DNA from: Kribbella qitaiheensis | GTDB taxonomy: Bacteria > Actinomycetota > Actinomycetes > Propionibacteriales > Kribbellaceae | Direction of reading: 5' to 3' | Assembly (NCBI RefSeq): GCF_014217565.1 | Contig: NZ_CP043661.1 | Coordinates: 3,782,001-3,846,000, forward strand | Length of the DNA stretch: 64,000 nt | In this document: positions 51,848-58,616 of the stretch, piece by piece | Position numbering within the stretch: the stretch's first letter is position 1 | How the letters are laid out: every line of letters begins with the position of its first letter | Notes under the pieces: generated by a model | Databases searched by the model: none | What the model saw: only the letters and a program-made list of their open reading frames with translations | Told to the model about the DNA's origin: nothing | Position numbers and translations under genes: made by a program

Positions 51848-52294
51848 ATGAGCGGTGTCATAGTGCTCAACGCCTCATATGAGCAGCTCCACGTAGTGTC
51901 GATCCAGCACGCCATCCGGATGCTCGTCCGGGAGGTGGCCGTCGTCGAGGAAGCGCACGTCGGCGCCAGCATCGGCCCGTTCCCCCTCCCCCGCGTGCTG
52001 CGACTGGTGCGCTACGTAGTGACCAAGTGGCGCTACGCATCCGGTCGACTGCAGTACACGCGAGTCGGCGTACTGAAGCGTGACAAGTACACCTGCGCCT
52101 ACTGCGGCCGTACTGGCGCCAGCACGATGGACCACGTCGTACCGCGGTCCCGTGGCGGGCGTGGCGAGTGGCTGAACGCAGTAGCGGCCCATGCCTCCTG
52201 CAACGAGAAGAAGGGCTCACGTACGCCCGAGGAAGCCGGCATGCCGCTGCTGTGGCAGCCGTGGATTCCCTCGCGTGCTGAGTTAGCACTCTGA
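51848..52294 (+). CDS. HNH endonuclease in the tRNA array
   Basis: 148 aa from ATG 51848 with AGGAGG 8 bp upstream. HNH core residues 80-125: Cys83/Cys86 in YTCAYCGRTGAS, Asp95-His96 in TMDHVVPRSRGG, Asn110, and HASCNEKKG closing with Cys118, Asn119, Lys121. N-terminal 75 residues (VLNASYEQLHVVSIQHAIRM) are conserved in free-standing actinobacterial HNH proteins. It cuts DNA and could drive array mobility, or have a role in tRNA-locus maintenance; neither is shown. Confidence 0.88.
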   Translation: MSGVIVLNASYEQLHVVSIQHAIRMLVREVAVVEEAHVGASIGPFPLPRVLRLVRYVVTKWRYASGRLQYTRVGVLKRDKYTCAYCGRTGASTMDHVVPRSRGGRGEWLNAVAAHASCNEKKGSRTPEEAGMPLLWQPWIPSRAELAL

Positions 52295-52325
52295 CCCGGC
52301 GCCCCCAGGTGTCGCGTCAGAGCGA

Positions 52326-52398
52326 TGCCAGGTGGGCGAAGGCGTCCCACCCTCGGTTCTGACCCGAGGCCCCGCAGGTTCGAGCCCTGCCCTGGCAG
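52326..52398 (+). tRNA. tRNA-Gln(CTG), atypical D-arm
   Basis: 73 nt. Acceptor TGCCAGG/CCTGGCA gives U1-A72 and G73, the glutamine identity set. Anticodon arm CTCGG-TTCTGAC-CCGAG (CTG), T-arm GCAGG-TTCGAGC-CCTGC. The D-arm folds as GGTGGG/CCCACC with a CGAAGGCGT loop, leaving almost no spacer to either neighbour stem. Confidence 0.8.
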
Positions 52399-52401
52399 CT
52401 T

Positions 52402-52439
52402 GTACTGCGTACGCCACGCAGTACGTCGTACTGCGTGGC
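52402..52439. promoter_or_regulatory. Mutually exclusive hairpins upstream of tRNA-Ala
   Basis: GTACTGCGT (52402-52410) can pair with ACGCAGTAC (52416-52424), which can instead pair, within the longer GCCACGCAGTAC, with GTACTGCGTGGC (52428-52439, 12 bp perfect). A switch between the two folds is possible in RNA. Confidence 0.6.
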
Positions 52440-52451
52440 ATCGCGCAGCAC

Positions 52452-52520
52452 GGGGATCGCGTCGGCACGCGGGTGACCCTTGCAAGGTCGCTTCACCGGG
52501 TTCGACACCCGGGATCTCCA
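52452..52520 (+). tRNA. tRNA-Ala(TGC), short D-arm
   Basis: 69 nt. Acceptor GGGGATC/GATCTCC contains the G3-U70 pair that marks alanine, A73 present. Anticodon arm TGACC-CTTGCAA-GGTCG (TGC), variable CTTCA, T-arm CCGGG-TTCGACA-CCCGG. The D-arm is shortened to GCGT-CGGC-ACGC. Confidence 0.82.
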
Positions 52521-52543
52521 CGCAACCGCAAACGTAAGAGCAA

Positions 52544-52635
52544 GGCGAAGTAAGCCGAGTTTCGGCCTATCGGCAGCCGTTTCGAAAACGGCCGGCCCTT
52601 CAGTGGGCGTGCAGGTTCGAGACCTGCCTTCGCCG
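52544..52635 (+). tRNA. tRNA-Ser(CGA)
   Basis: 92 nt class II. Acceptor GGCGAAG/CTTCGCC, anticodon arm GCCGT-TTCGAAA-ACGGC, long variable arm with GCCC/GGGC stem, T-arm GCAGG-TTCGAGA-CCTGC, G73 as in tRNA-Ser. Confidence 0.9.
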
Positions 52636-52663
52636 CAGTCAAACCGATCAAAGGAGTGGGGAG

Positions 52664-53857
52664 ATGAACGTTCAGTACCCGGTCCCGCTGAGTGGGGCCA
52701 AGAGCTCCACTCTGATGTGGGCTCAGGAGCATGAGGTCGGCGCGCAGGCGCTCCAGCAGCTGCGGAACATCGCCGCGCTGCCGTGGGTGTACGGCGTACG
52801 GGTGATGCCGGACGTCCACCTCGGCAAGGGCGCCACGGTCGGTTCGGTGATCGCGATGTACCAGGCCGTGTCGCCGGCCGCGGTCGGGGTCGACATCGGT
52901 TGCGGGATGGAGGGTGTGCTCACCTCGCTGACGGCGTCGGACCTGCCGGACGACCTGAGCGGGATCCGGTCGCGGATCGAGGCGGCAGTACCGGTCGGTT
53001 TCCATGGTCACGAGAACGCGGTGAGCATGCGCAAGCTCGGGCTGGACCGTGGCTGGGATCGCTTCTGGGGGACGTTCTCGAGCCTGCACGACGGGGTTCA
53101 GGACCGGGAGAAGAAGGCGCAGCAGCAGATGGGTTCGCTAGGTGGTGGCAACCACTTCATCGAGGTCTGCCTGGACGACGACGACCGGGTCTGGCTGATG
53201 CTGCACTCGGGTTCGCGCAACATCGGCAAGGAGCTGGCCGAGCGGCACATGCGGATCGCGAAGGCGCTGCCGCACAACGCCGATCTGCCGGACCGCGACC
53301 TGGCCGTGTTCCTGACCGGTACGCCGGAGATGGACGCGTACCGGCGCGATCTCACCTGGGCGCAGGAGTACGCCTCACGGAACCGCGCGGTGATGCTCGC
53401 CCTGGTGGTGCAGGCCGTGCGGGAGTCGTTCGACCAGCCGATCACCTTCGAGCAGCCGATCTCGTGCCACCACAACTACGTGGCGGAGGAGACGATCGAC
53501 GACCTCGACCTGCTGGTTACCCGCAAGGGCGCGATCCGGGCCGGCAAGGGCGACCTCGGGCTGATCCCGGGGTCGATGGGAACCGGCTCGTACGTCGTTC
53601 GCGGTCTCGGCTCGGAGCGTTCGTTCTACTCGGCCTCGCACGGGGCAGGCCGGCGGATGAGCCGCAACGAGGCGAAGCGCCGGTACACGGTCGACGACCT
53701 GATCGCCCAGACGGCCGGCGTCGAGTCCCGCAAGGACGCGGGTGTGCTCGACGAGCTGCCCGCGGCGTACAAGGACATCGAGTCGGTCATCGCAGCCCAG
53801 TCCGACCTGGTCGAGGTCGTCGCCCACTTGAAGCAGGTCATCTGCGTCAAGGGTTGA
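52664..53857 (+). CDS. rtcB: RtcB tRNA-splicing/RNA-repair ligase
   Basis: 397 aa from ATG 52664 with AAGGAG upstream. Joins RNA 2',3'-cyclic or 3'-phosphate ends to 5'-OH ends with GTP and Mn2+. Metal and catalytic residues are all present: Cys80 in GVDIGCGMEG, His164 in GGGNHFIEV, His181 in LHSGSRNIG, His269-His270 in SCHHNYV, and the guanylated His326 in SASHGAGR. Flanked on both sides by tRNA genes; no archease or RtcA next to it. Repair of tRNAs cut by a ribotoxin is the natural role here (inference). Confidence 0.96.
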   Translation: MNVQYPVPLSGAKSSTLMWAQEHEVGAQALQQLRNIAALPWVYGVRVMPDVHLGKGATVGSVIAMYQAVSPAAVGVDIGCGMEGVLTSLTASDLPDDLSGIRSRIEAAVPVGFHGHENAVSMRKLGLDRGWDRFWGTFSSLHDGVQDREKKAQQQMGSLGGGNHFIEVCLDDDDRVWLMLHSGSRNIGKELAERHMRIAKALPHNADLPDRDLAVFLTGTPEMDAYRRDLTWAQEYASRNRAVMLALVVQAVRESFDQPITFEQPISCHHNYVAEETIDDLDLLVTRKGAIRAGKGDLGLIPGSMGTGSYVVRGLGSERSFYSASHGAGRRMSRNEAKRRYTVDDLIAQTAGVESRKDAGVLDELPAAYKDIESVIAAQSDLVEVVAHLKQVICVKG

Positions 53858-53963
53858 TCCGCAGGTGCGCCGCAGGACGCGCTGCGTTGGAGCTGGTCGT
53901 GCGTTGCTGTCGCTGGTCGTGCGTTGCTGTCGGGAGTGCACTGCGGTTGATCCGCAGGTGCGC
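53852..53963. repeat. Nested direct repeats after rtcB
   Basis: GGTTGATCCGCAGGTGCGC occurs at 53852-53870 (over the rtcB stop) and 53945-53963; between them a 20-bp GCTGGTCGTGCGTTGCTGTC is doubled at 53892 and 53912. Suggests recent local duplication. Confidence 0.8.
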
Positions 53964-54040
53964 GCTGCCCGTGCGCCCCTCTTCCTCTTTCACTAAGCGT
54001 ACAAGTGAGAGGCCGGGGTGGCCGGGTGTTATCCACAGGC

Positions 54041-54071
54041 GGACCGTCGTGTTCAGGGGACACGACGGTCC
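54041..54071 (+). terminator. Hairpin after rtcB
   Basis: GGACCGTCGTGT and ACACGACGGTCC form a perfect 12-bp stem with a 7-nt loop. No T tract, as usual in actinobacteria. 53858-54144 otherwise holds only the repeats described and no tRNA or gene. Confidence 0.7.
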
Positions 54072-54144
54072 GTGAAGCCTGCCACCGGAGTCGCCGGGGG
54101 CATCGGAGAGCCCGGTCGTCGTGGGGGCACGGCGGCCGGGCCGA

Positions 54145-54234
54145 GGTGAGGTCCGCCTGATGGCAGGGGCAGCGGTTTGCTAAACCGTCGATCGGCCGCT
54201 GGCTGGTCCGTGAGTTCGAATCTCACCCTCACCG
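54145..54234 (+). tRNA. tRNA-Ser(GCT)
   Basis: 90 nt class II. Acceptor GGTGAGG/CCTCACC, anticodon arm GCGGT-TTGCTAA-ACCGT, long variable arm (GATCGGCC ... GGCTGGTC), T-arm GTGAG-TTCGAAT-CTCAC, G73. Confidence 0.9.
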
Positions 54235-54251
54235 CGCGACCGGAAAGGCAA

Positions 54252-54323
54252 GCCCCGTTGGTCTAGTGGAAGGACGTCCGGTTCTCAGCCGGAAGATCGC
54301 CGGTTCGAATCCGGTACGGGGTA
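54252..54323 (+). tRNA. tRNA-Glu(CTC)
   Basis: 72 nt. Acceptor GCCCCGT/ACGGGGT, D-arm GTC-TAGTGGAAG-GAC, anticodon arm TCCGG-TTCTCAG-CCGGA, T-arm GCCGG-TTCGAAT-CCGGT, A73. Confidence 0.92.
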
Positions 54324-54335
54324 CGCGAGATGTCT

Positions 54336-54411
54336 GGCGCAGTGGACGAATCGGAAGAGTCGCCGCGCTTTCACCGCGGGTCGTTTGCGGGTTCGAATCC
54401 CGTCTGCGCTA
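54336..54411 (+). tRNA. tRNA-Glu(TTC), with complementary flanks
   Basis: 76 nt. Acceptor GGCGCAG/CTGCGCT, anticodon arm CCGCG-CTTTCAC-CGCGG, T-arm GCGGG-TTCGAAT-CCCGT, A73. The flanks ATGTCTGG (54330-54337) and CCAGACAT (54413-54420) are exact complements and would extend the acceptor stem in the precursor. Confidence 0.9.
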
Positions 54412-54424
54412 CCCAGACATCCGA

Positions 54425-54505
54425 GCAGGAGCGCCATCGTGGGAGAGGGGGGCGGGTTGTAGACCCGCTGTCTCGGCTGAGCAGGTTCGAATCCTGTCTC
54501 CTGCA
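54425..54505 (+). tRNA. tRNA-Tyr(GTA)
   Basis: 81 nt class II. Acceptor GCAGGAG/CTCCTGC, anticodon arm GCGGG-TTGTAGA-CCCGC, 12-nt variable arm, T-arm GCAGG-TTCGAAT-CCTGT, A73. Confidence 0.92.
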
Positions 54506-54541
54506 CTCCAACCAACAACAAGTAAGAGAGGAGGACCGGCC

Positions 54542-54739
54542 ATGGCCGACCTCAGAAACAAGCGAAGGAAGATTCCGGGCGGCAGGTCCGGTGCTCCGGT
54601 CCAGCAAGGTCACGCCTTGCGGCGGGTGCAGCTCGCCTGCGGGCACGTGCAGCGCGACCGGATCGCGCACACCGGCGACCACGTCTGGTGCGAAGCCGAC
54701 TGCTCCGACTGGGTCCGCGTCATCTCAGTCGAGGAGTAG
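54542..54739 (+). CDS. 65-aa basic protein with Cys/His cluster
   Basis: ATG 54542 with GAGGAGG 9 bp upstream. Starts MADLRNKRRKIPGGRSGAPV; the second half LACGHVQRDRIAHTGDHVWC and EADCSDWVRV has C-x-H, C and C that could hold one zinc. Basic first half suggests RNA or DNA binding. Located between tRNA-Tyr and tRNA-Arg and clearly translated. Not assigned to a family. Confidence 0.65.
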   Translation: MADLRNKRRKIPGGRSGAPVQQGHALRRVQLACGHVQRDRIAHTGDHVWCEADCSDWVRVISVEE

Positions 54740-54754
54740 CAGCCCATCCGCGTA

Positions 54755-54843
54755 CTTCGCCCCCGGCCGTGGGGGTTCACCCACTGCTATGAGGGTTCGC
54801 CCATTGGCATAGCAGTGGGCCAACCCCAACTGCGGAGGCGAAG
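54755..54843 (+). ncRNA. Long structured hairpin in the tRNA array
   Basis: Nested complementary blocks: CTTCGCC (54755) / GGCGAAG (ends 54843), GGGGTT / AACCCC, and CCCACTGCTATG (54780-54791) / CATAGCAGTGGG (54808-54819), the last a perfect 12-bp stem around a loop containing GGGTTCGCCC. The closing 7-bp stem looks like an acceptor stem, but no anticodon arm is present. Could be a stable RNA, a terminator or a remodelled tRNA. Confidence 0.5.
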
Positions 54844-54889
54844 CGCACCGTTTGAGCGCGCCCGCCGCCGGTGGGCCGCGCTCCGCCGA

Positions 54890-54958
54890 CTCTCTGGTGA
54901 CGGATGCACGCCTGGCCCTCCGAAGGCCGGGTCCCTGGTTCGACTCCAGGCAGGGAGA
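54890..54958 (+). tRNA. tRNA-Arg(CCG), short D-arm
   Basis: 69 nt. Acceptor CTCTCTG/CAGGGAG, anticodon arm TGGCC-CTCCGAA-GGCCG (CCG), T-arm CCTGG-TTCGACT-CCAGG, A73. D-arm is a 3-bp GTG/CAC stem. Last tRNA of the array. Confidence 0.82.
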
Positions 54959-54964
54959 CCCGTT

Positions 54965-55008
54965 GCGTCCGAAGAGGGCGAGGTCAGGACCCTCGGCTCT
55001 TCGGACGC
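54965..55008. terminator. Bidirectional hairpin between the tRNA array and the sugar-acid operon
   Basis: GCGTCCGAAGAG pairs perfectly with CTCTTCGGACGC (12 bp), with a weaker inner stem. It lies between the end of the + strand tRNA array and the 3' end of the leftward operon and can stop both. Confidence 0.75.
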
Positions 55009-55015
55009 AGGAGAC

Positions 55016-56392
55016 TCATAGGAAGAGCTTGTCCGGGTTGAGTAGGTTGCCAGGGTCGAAGACGGACTTGAGCTGGCGTTGCAGCGCCAAACCAACCGGG
55101 CCCAGTTCTTGGGCCAGCCATTGGCGTTTTAGTTTGCCGATGCCGTGTTCGCCGGTGATGGTGCCGCCGAGGGCCAGACCGAGGTCCATAACTGCGCCGA
55201 ACGCCTCCAGGGCGCGGGCCTCGGCGGCCGGGTCGTCGCGGTCGAAGACGACGGTCGGGTGCATGTTGCCGTCGCCTACATGCCCAGGGCAACAAATCAG
55301 TACGTCGTACTTCGTGCCGATCGCCGCGATTCCGTCGAGCAGCGCGACCAGCTTGCTGCGCGGTACGGCGACGTCGTCGACAAGCGTGACACCGAGAGGC
55401 TCCAGCGCCGCGTTCACCAATCTGCGGGCCTCGAGCAACATTCGGGACTCTTCGGCATCAGAGGCCACCGCCACGTCAACGGCGCCATGGGCCGAGCAGA
55501 TCGCGGCCATCGCCTCCACGTCCTCGGCAGCGCGTGGACCACGATCCGATTGGGCAATCAGCAGCGAGCCGACATCAGCCGGCAGCCCCATGTCCCGATA
55601 ATTCTGAATCGCCCGAGCAGTCGGCCCGTCCAAGAACTCAAGCAGCGAAGGACGGAGCCCGGCTGCCATCACGGCTGCGGCCGCTGCGATCCCGTCCTCG
55701 ATCGACAGGAAGGTCGCCGCCGCGGTCAACGCGGCCTCGGGCGCGGGACGTAGCGCGAGAGTCGCCTCGGTGACGACGCCGAGCGTCCCCTCCGAGCCCA
55801 CGATCAGCCGCGTCACGTCATACCCGGCGACACCCTTGACCGACCGCCGACCGGTCCGAATCACCTCACCGGAAGCCAGCACAACCTCAAGCCCGCGGAC
55901 GAAATCGCCGGTCACGCCGTACTTCACGCAACACAACCCGCCCGCATTGGTCGCGATGTTCCCACCGATCGTGGACATTTCCCACGACGACGGATCCGGC
56001 GGATAGAACAACCCCTGGCCGAGCACCGCCTTGGACAACGCGGAGTTCACCACTCCCGGTTGCACGACAGCGACCTGGTCCTCGACCGAGACCTCCAGGA
56101 TCTGGTTCAGCCGCGACGTCGACAGCAACAAACACCCGTCCAAAGCGTTGGCCGCACCCGACAATCCGGTTCGCGCGCCCTGCGTCACAACCGGTACGCC
56201 GTAATCCGAGGACGCCCGCAGCACCTCCTGCACCTCGGAGGTGGACGCCGGCCGCACCAGCACCCGCGGAACCCCCGCAGAGCAGAAGGTCGCGTGGTCA
56301 TTGCGATGGCTATCCAGTACGTCGGGATCGGTAACAACCGCCTTCTCCCCGAGCGAGGAGCGGAGGCGGGCGACGAGCGGATCGGAAGTCAC
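55016..56392 (-). CDS. FAD-linked oxidase (GlcD/D-2-hydroxyacid dehydrogenase-like)
   Basis: 458 aa from GTG 56392, overlapping the previous gene by 4 bp. FAD-binding type 4 domain: VVTQGARTGLSGAANALDGC, YPPDPSSWEMSTIGGNIATN, AGGLCCVKYGVTGDFVRGLE, VGSEGTLGVVTEATLAL; C-terminal FAD-oxidase domain with CCPGHVGDGNMHPTVVFDRD (metal His) and GGTITGEHGIGKLKRQWLAQ. Oxidises a 2-hydroxy acid such as glycolate or D-lactate/D-2-hydroxyglutarate. Last gene of the operon. Confidence 0.9.
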   Translation of the reverse strand: MTSDPLVARLRSSLGEKAVVTDPDVLDSHRNDHATFCSAGVPRVLVRPASTSEVQEVLRASSDYGVPVVTQGARTGLSGAANALDGCLLLSTSRLNQILEVSVEDQVAVVQPGVVNSALSKAVLGQGLFYPPDPSSWEMSTIGGNIATNAGGLCCVKYGVTGDFVRGLEVVLASGEVIRTGRRSVKGVAGYDVTRLIVGSEGTLGVVTEATLALRPAPEAALTAAATFLSIEDGIAAAAAVMAAGLRPSLLEFLDGPTARAIQNYRDMGLPADVGSLLIAQSDRGPRAAEDVEAMAAICSAHGAVDVAVASDAEESRMLLEARRLVNAALEPLGVTLVDDVAVPRSKLVALLDGIAAIGTKYDVLICCPGHVGDGNMHPTVVFDRDDPAAEARALEAFGAVMDLGLALGGTITGEHGIGKLKRQWLAQELGPVGLALQRQLKSVFDPGNLLNPDKLFL

Positions 56393-57264
56393 TGTTCCTC
56401 ATCTTGTTCAGCCAGCAGCCGCAGCACCAACTCGGCCCGGCGAACCCGTTCGCGCCCCAGCGCTTCGGCCGTCGCCGCCAGATGCAGCCCAGCCGGATAG
56501 ATGTTCGGCGCGTTCCGCAACCCCATCTTCAGGTAGACCGGCGACGCGACCCGCACCACCTCGGGCACGTCGTAGAACCGCACGTGTCCGCCCTGGTCGT
56601 CCGGCACCTCGATGTACATGTCGATCGGCACCCTGGTCGCCGCGCGGATCTCCGCCAGCGCCCCCAGCGGCAGATCGGTCGACACGTTCAGACTGCTCGC
56701 GCCGAGCCGCTCGTACAAAGCCGCCGTCGGACCATTCGCCAACGGCATCAACACGGACGTCTTCAGGACCAGGTCCGAAGGCAACGAACCGTCCTTCTTC
56801 AGCAAGCCAAGCAACTCCAGTACGCCGAGGTCGCCAACCAGCAGACTCCGTACGCCGAGCTCGACCGCGCGGAAGGCATCACACAGCGACGCGGCAACCA
56901 TCTCATTGCCTCGGGCAACTCCACCGACCGCCGCCGAGACCTTGGCCTGTCCGCCGATGTCCCAAACACCTCGCGGCCCGAGGAACAGGCACACCTCGAC
57001 CTCATGAGCCCGGCCCAGCTCGACCATGTCGTCGATCTCGCGGTCGGTCAGCATCATCACACCGCTGCCCTGCGAGACCCGATCCACGTTCACGCCCCGC
57101 TCGATGGCCTCGCTCAGCACAGCGGCCATCACCAGCGGACCTTCACAACTGGGAATCTCGATCTTGTACTGCGTATCGTCGGCGAACCGCCTTCCCGGCT
57201 CCCCGGACCCGCCGATCGTGTGACCGCGCTCGGCCAGCAGAGCCCGCGCTTCCCGAAGATTCAT
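56389..57264 (-). CDS. U32-peptidase-like protein
   Basis: 291 aa from ATG 57264. Not a clear peptidase: it has a TIM-barrel-like course (VNVDRVSQGSGVMMLTDREI, VEVCLFLGPRGVWDIGGQAK, LLVGDLGVLELLGLLKKDGS, LNVSTDLPLGALAEIRAATR, VPIDMYIEVPDDQGGHVRFY) similar to the YrrN/UbiU/YhbU side of U32. It lacks the usual Cys cluster. Sits between a LarA-like and a GlcD-like gene with 2-bp and 4-bp junctions, so it belongs to the sugar-acid operon; reaction unknown. Confidence 0.6.
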   Translation of the reverse strand: MNLREARALLAERGHTIGGSGEPGRRFADDTQYKIEIPSCEGPLVMAAVLSEAIERGVNVDRVSQGSGVMMLTDREIDDMVELGRAHEVEVCLFLGPRGVWDIGGQAKVSAAVGGVARGNEMVAASLCDAFRAVELGVRSLLVGDLGVLELLGLLKKDGSLPSDLVLKTSVLMPLANGPTAALYERLGASSLNVSTDLPLGALAEIRAATRVPIDMYIEVPDDQGGHVRFYDVPEVVRVASPVYLKMGLRNAPNIYPAGLHLAATAEALGRERVRRAELVLRLLAEQDEEQ

Positions 57265-57266
57265 CC

Positions 57267-58616
57267 CTACTCCTTGCCCGAGCCGACGTCGTCGTCATCC
57301 TGCCAGCCGCCGAGCGACCCGGACGCGTCGGTCAGATCCCGTGCCGTCCCCGCGATCTCCAGGTCGAACCGCTCCGCCGCCTCGGTCAGCAACGCCGGCG
57401 TCACCATCAGCTCGTTCGGCGACAAGGTGTCCCGGATTCGGGCCAACCGCAACTCAGACCAGTCTCGTCGCCCGCTCATCGTGACAGCAGCGAGCACCGC
57501 CGCAGCGTCGTCCTCCAGCACCATCGGCAACCGGGACCGCCGCGCTCCCCCGGCGCCCGACGTCAGCGCGTTCACATAGCTCGCCCGCAGATCGATCTGC
57601 TCCAGCAGTCGAGCCGGGATCACATCCGCCAACCCGAGCCCGGAGGCGTTCCCATGCGAAGCCGCCGACAGCCGATGCACGCTGATCGCCGCGATCGACG
57701 GCGACTCGAACTCGGGGATCCCGTGCACCCAGCACCGCCCGAGCACGTTCGTATCCATCCCCGTCCCCGACTTGTCCTTGCCCATCTCGTCCACCACCAG
57801 CACGTCCAGCTCGTCGAACGGCAGCCGGCCCATCAGACTTCCAGCTCGCTGCAACAGGGCGGTCTCGGCCGCATCAGCGATGCCGTCGGCAGCCACCAAC
57901 TCCACTGCGGCTGTCCGCTCCAGCATGTTCTCGACAATCGCCAGCCCGCCCAAGATCTTGCCCTGGGCAATCACCACTCGCGCCGCGGCCTCGATCGCGC
58001 CACCCAGCGAGGGAATCCCGCCCGCATGCAGTGCGGCGGCACCAGCGTGATTGCCTAGCCCGATCGCAAGGATCTTCGCGAGCCCACTCTCCACCGGCCC
58101 ATGGAAATCCGTATGCGGCTTCACCCGGTTGACCAGCAGAACACCGTCCGCCTTCGCAGCCAAGGCGTCATGGTGCACCGGCGTACCATCGGGCAAGTTG
58201 CCCAGCACAACGGTTTCCATGGTCGCCTCGATCGGGCAACCCACAGACTCCGCGGTGACTCCGAGCCCGGCCAGCATCTCCCGCTGCCCGTCAGCCGTCG
58301 CACCGCCATGCGATCCCATCGCCGGTACTACGAACGGCTCCGCTCCGGCCGCCCGAAGCCAGTCGACCGCCGCCCGGACCACGACCACCAGATCGTGAAT
58401 ACCCCGGCTCCCGGCGGTGACGGCGATCCGCGCACCGGGTCGCACCGCCGAAGCCAACGGCGCCAGGGCCGCCTGCGCAGCGGCGTACGGGTCCTGCTCT
58501 GTCGGCACGTCTGGGAGCAGTCGCCGGATCGGCGTGACCTGCGGGATCACACCGTCCGGCCGAAGTCCGCGGATCGCCTCGAACGGCCCCCAGCCGGCGG
58601 CCGATGAGCCGGACAT
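57267..58616 (-). CDS. LarA-like (DUF2088) nickel-dependent racemase family protein
   Basis: 449 aa from ATG 58616, which overlaps the IlvD stop (TGATG). VPAMGSHGGATADGQREMLA, LLVNRVKPHTDFHGPVESGL, AKILAIGLGNHAGAAALHAG and VDEMGKDKSGTGMDTNVLGR are conserved in the LarA/DUF2088 family, whose founders racemise lactate with a nickel pincer cofactor. No larB/C/E genes nearby. Probably acts on a sugar acid or hydroxy acid; which one is not known. Confidence 0.8.
   Translation of the reverse strand: MSGSSAAGWGPFEAIRGLRPDGVIPQVTPIRRLLPDVPTEQDPYAAAQAALAPLASAVRPGARIAVTAGSRGIHDLVVVVRAAVDWLRAAGAEPFVVPAMGSHGGATADGQREMLAGLGVTAESVGCPIEATMETVVLGNLPDGTPVHHDALAAKADGVLLVNRVKPHTDFHGPVESGLAKILAIGLGNHAGAAALHAGGIPSLGGAIEAAARVVIAQGKILGGLAIVENMLERTAAVELVAADGIADAAETALLQRAGSLMGRLPFDELDVLVVDEMGKDKSGTGMDTNVLGRCWVHGIPEFESPSIAAISVHRLSAASHGNASGLGLADVIPARLLEQIDLRASYVNALTSGAGGARRSRLPMVLEDDAAAVLAAVTMSGRRDWSELRLARIRDTLSPNELMVTPALLTEAAERFDLEIAGTARDLTDASGSLGGWQDDDDVGSGKE

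Noticed and set aside
52783..54075. 430-codon + frame overlapping rtcB
   Set aside because: It is the +1 shadow of rtcB; RtcB carries all catalytic residues in the other frame.
54755..54843. Extra tRNA gene closed by CTTCGCC/GGCGAAG
   Set aside because: It has no anticodon arm; the inner part is one long hairpin, so it was listed as a structured RNA candidate only.
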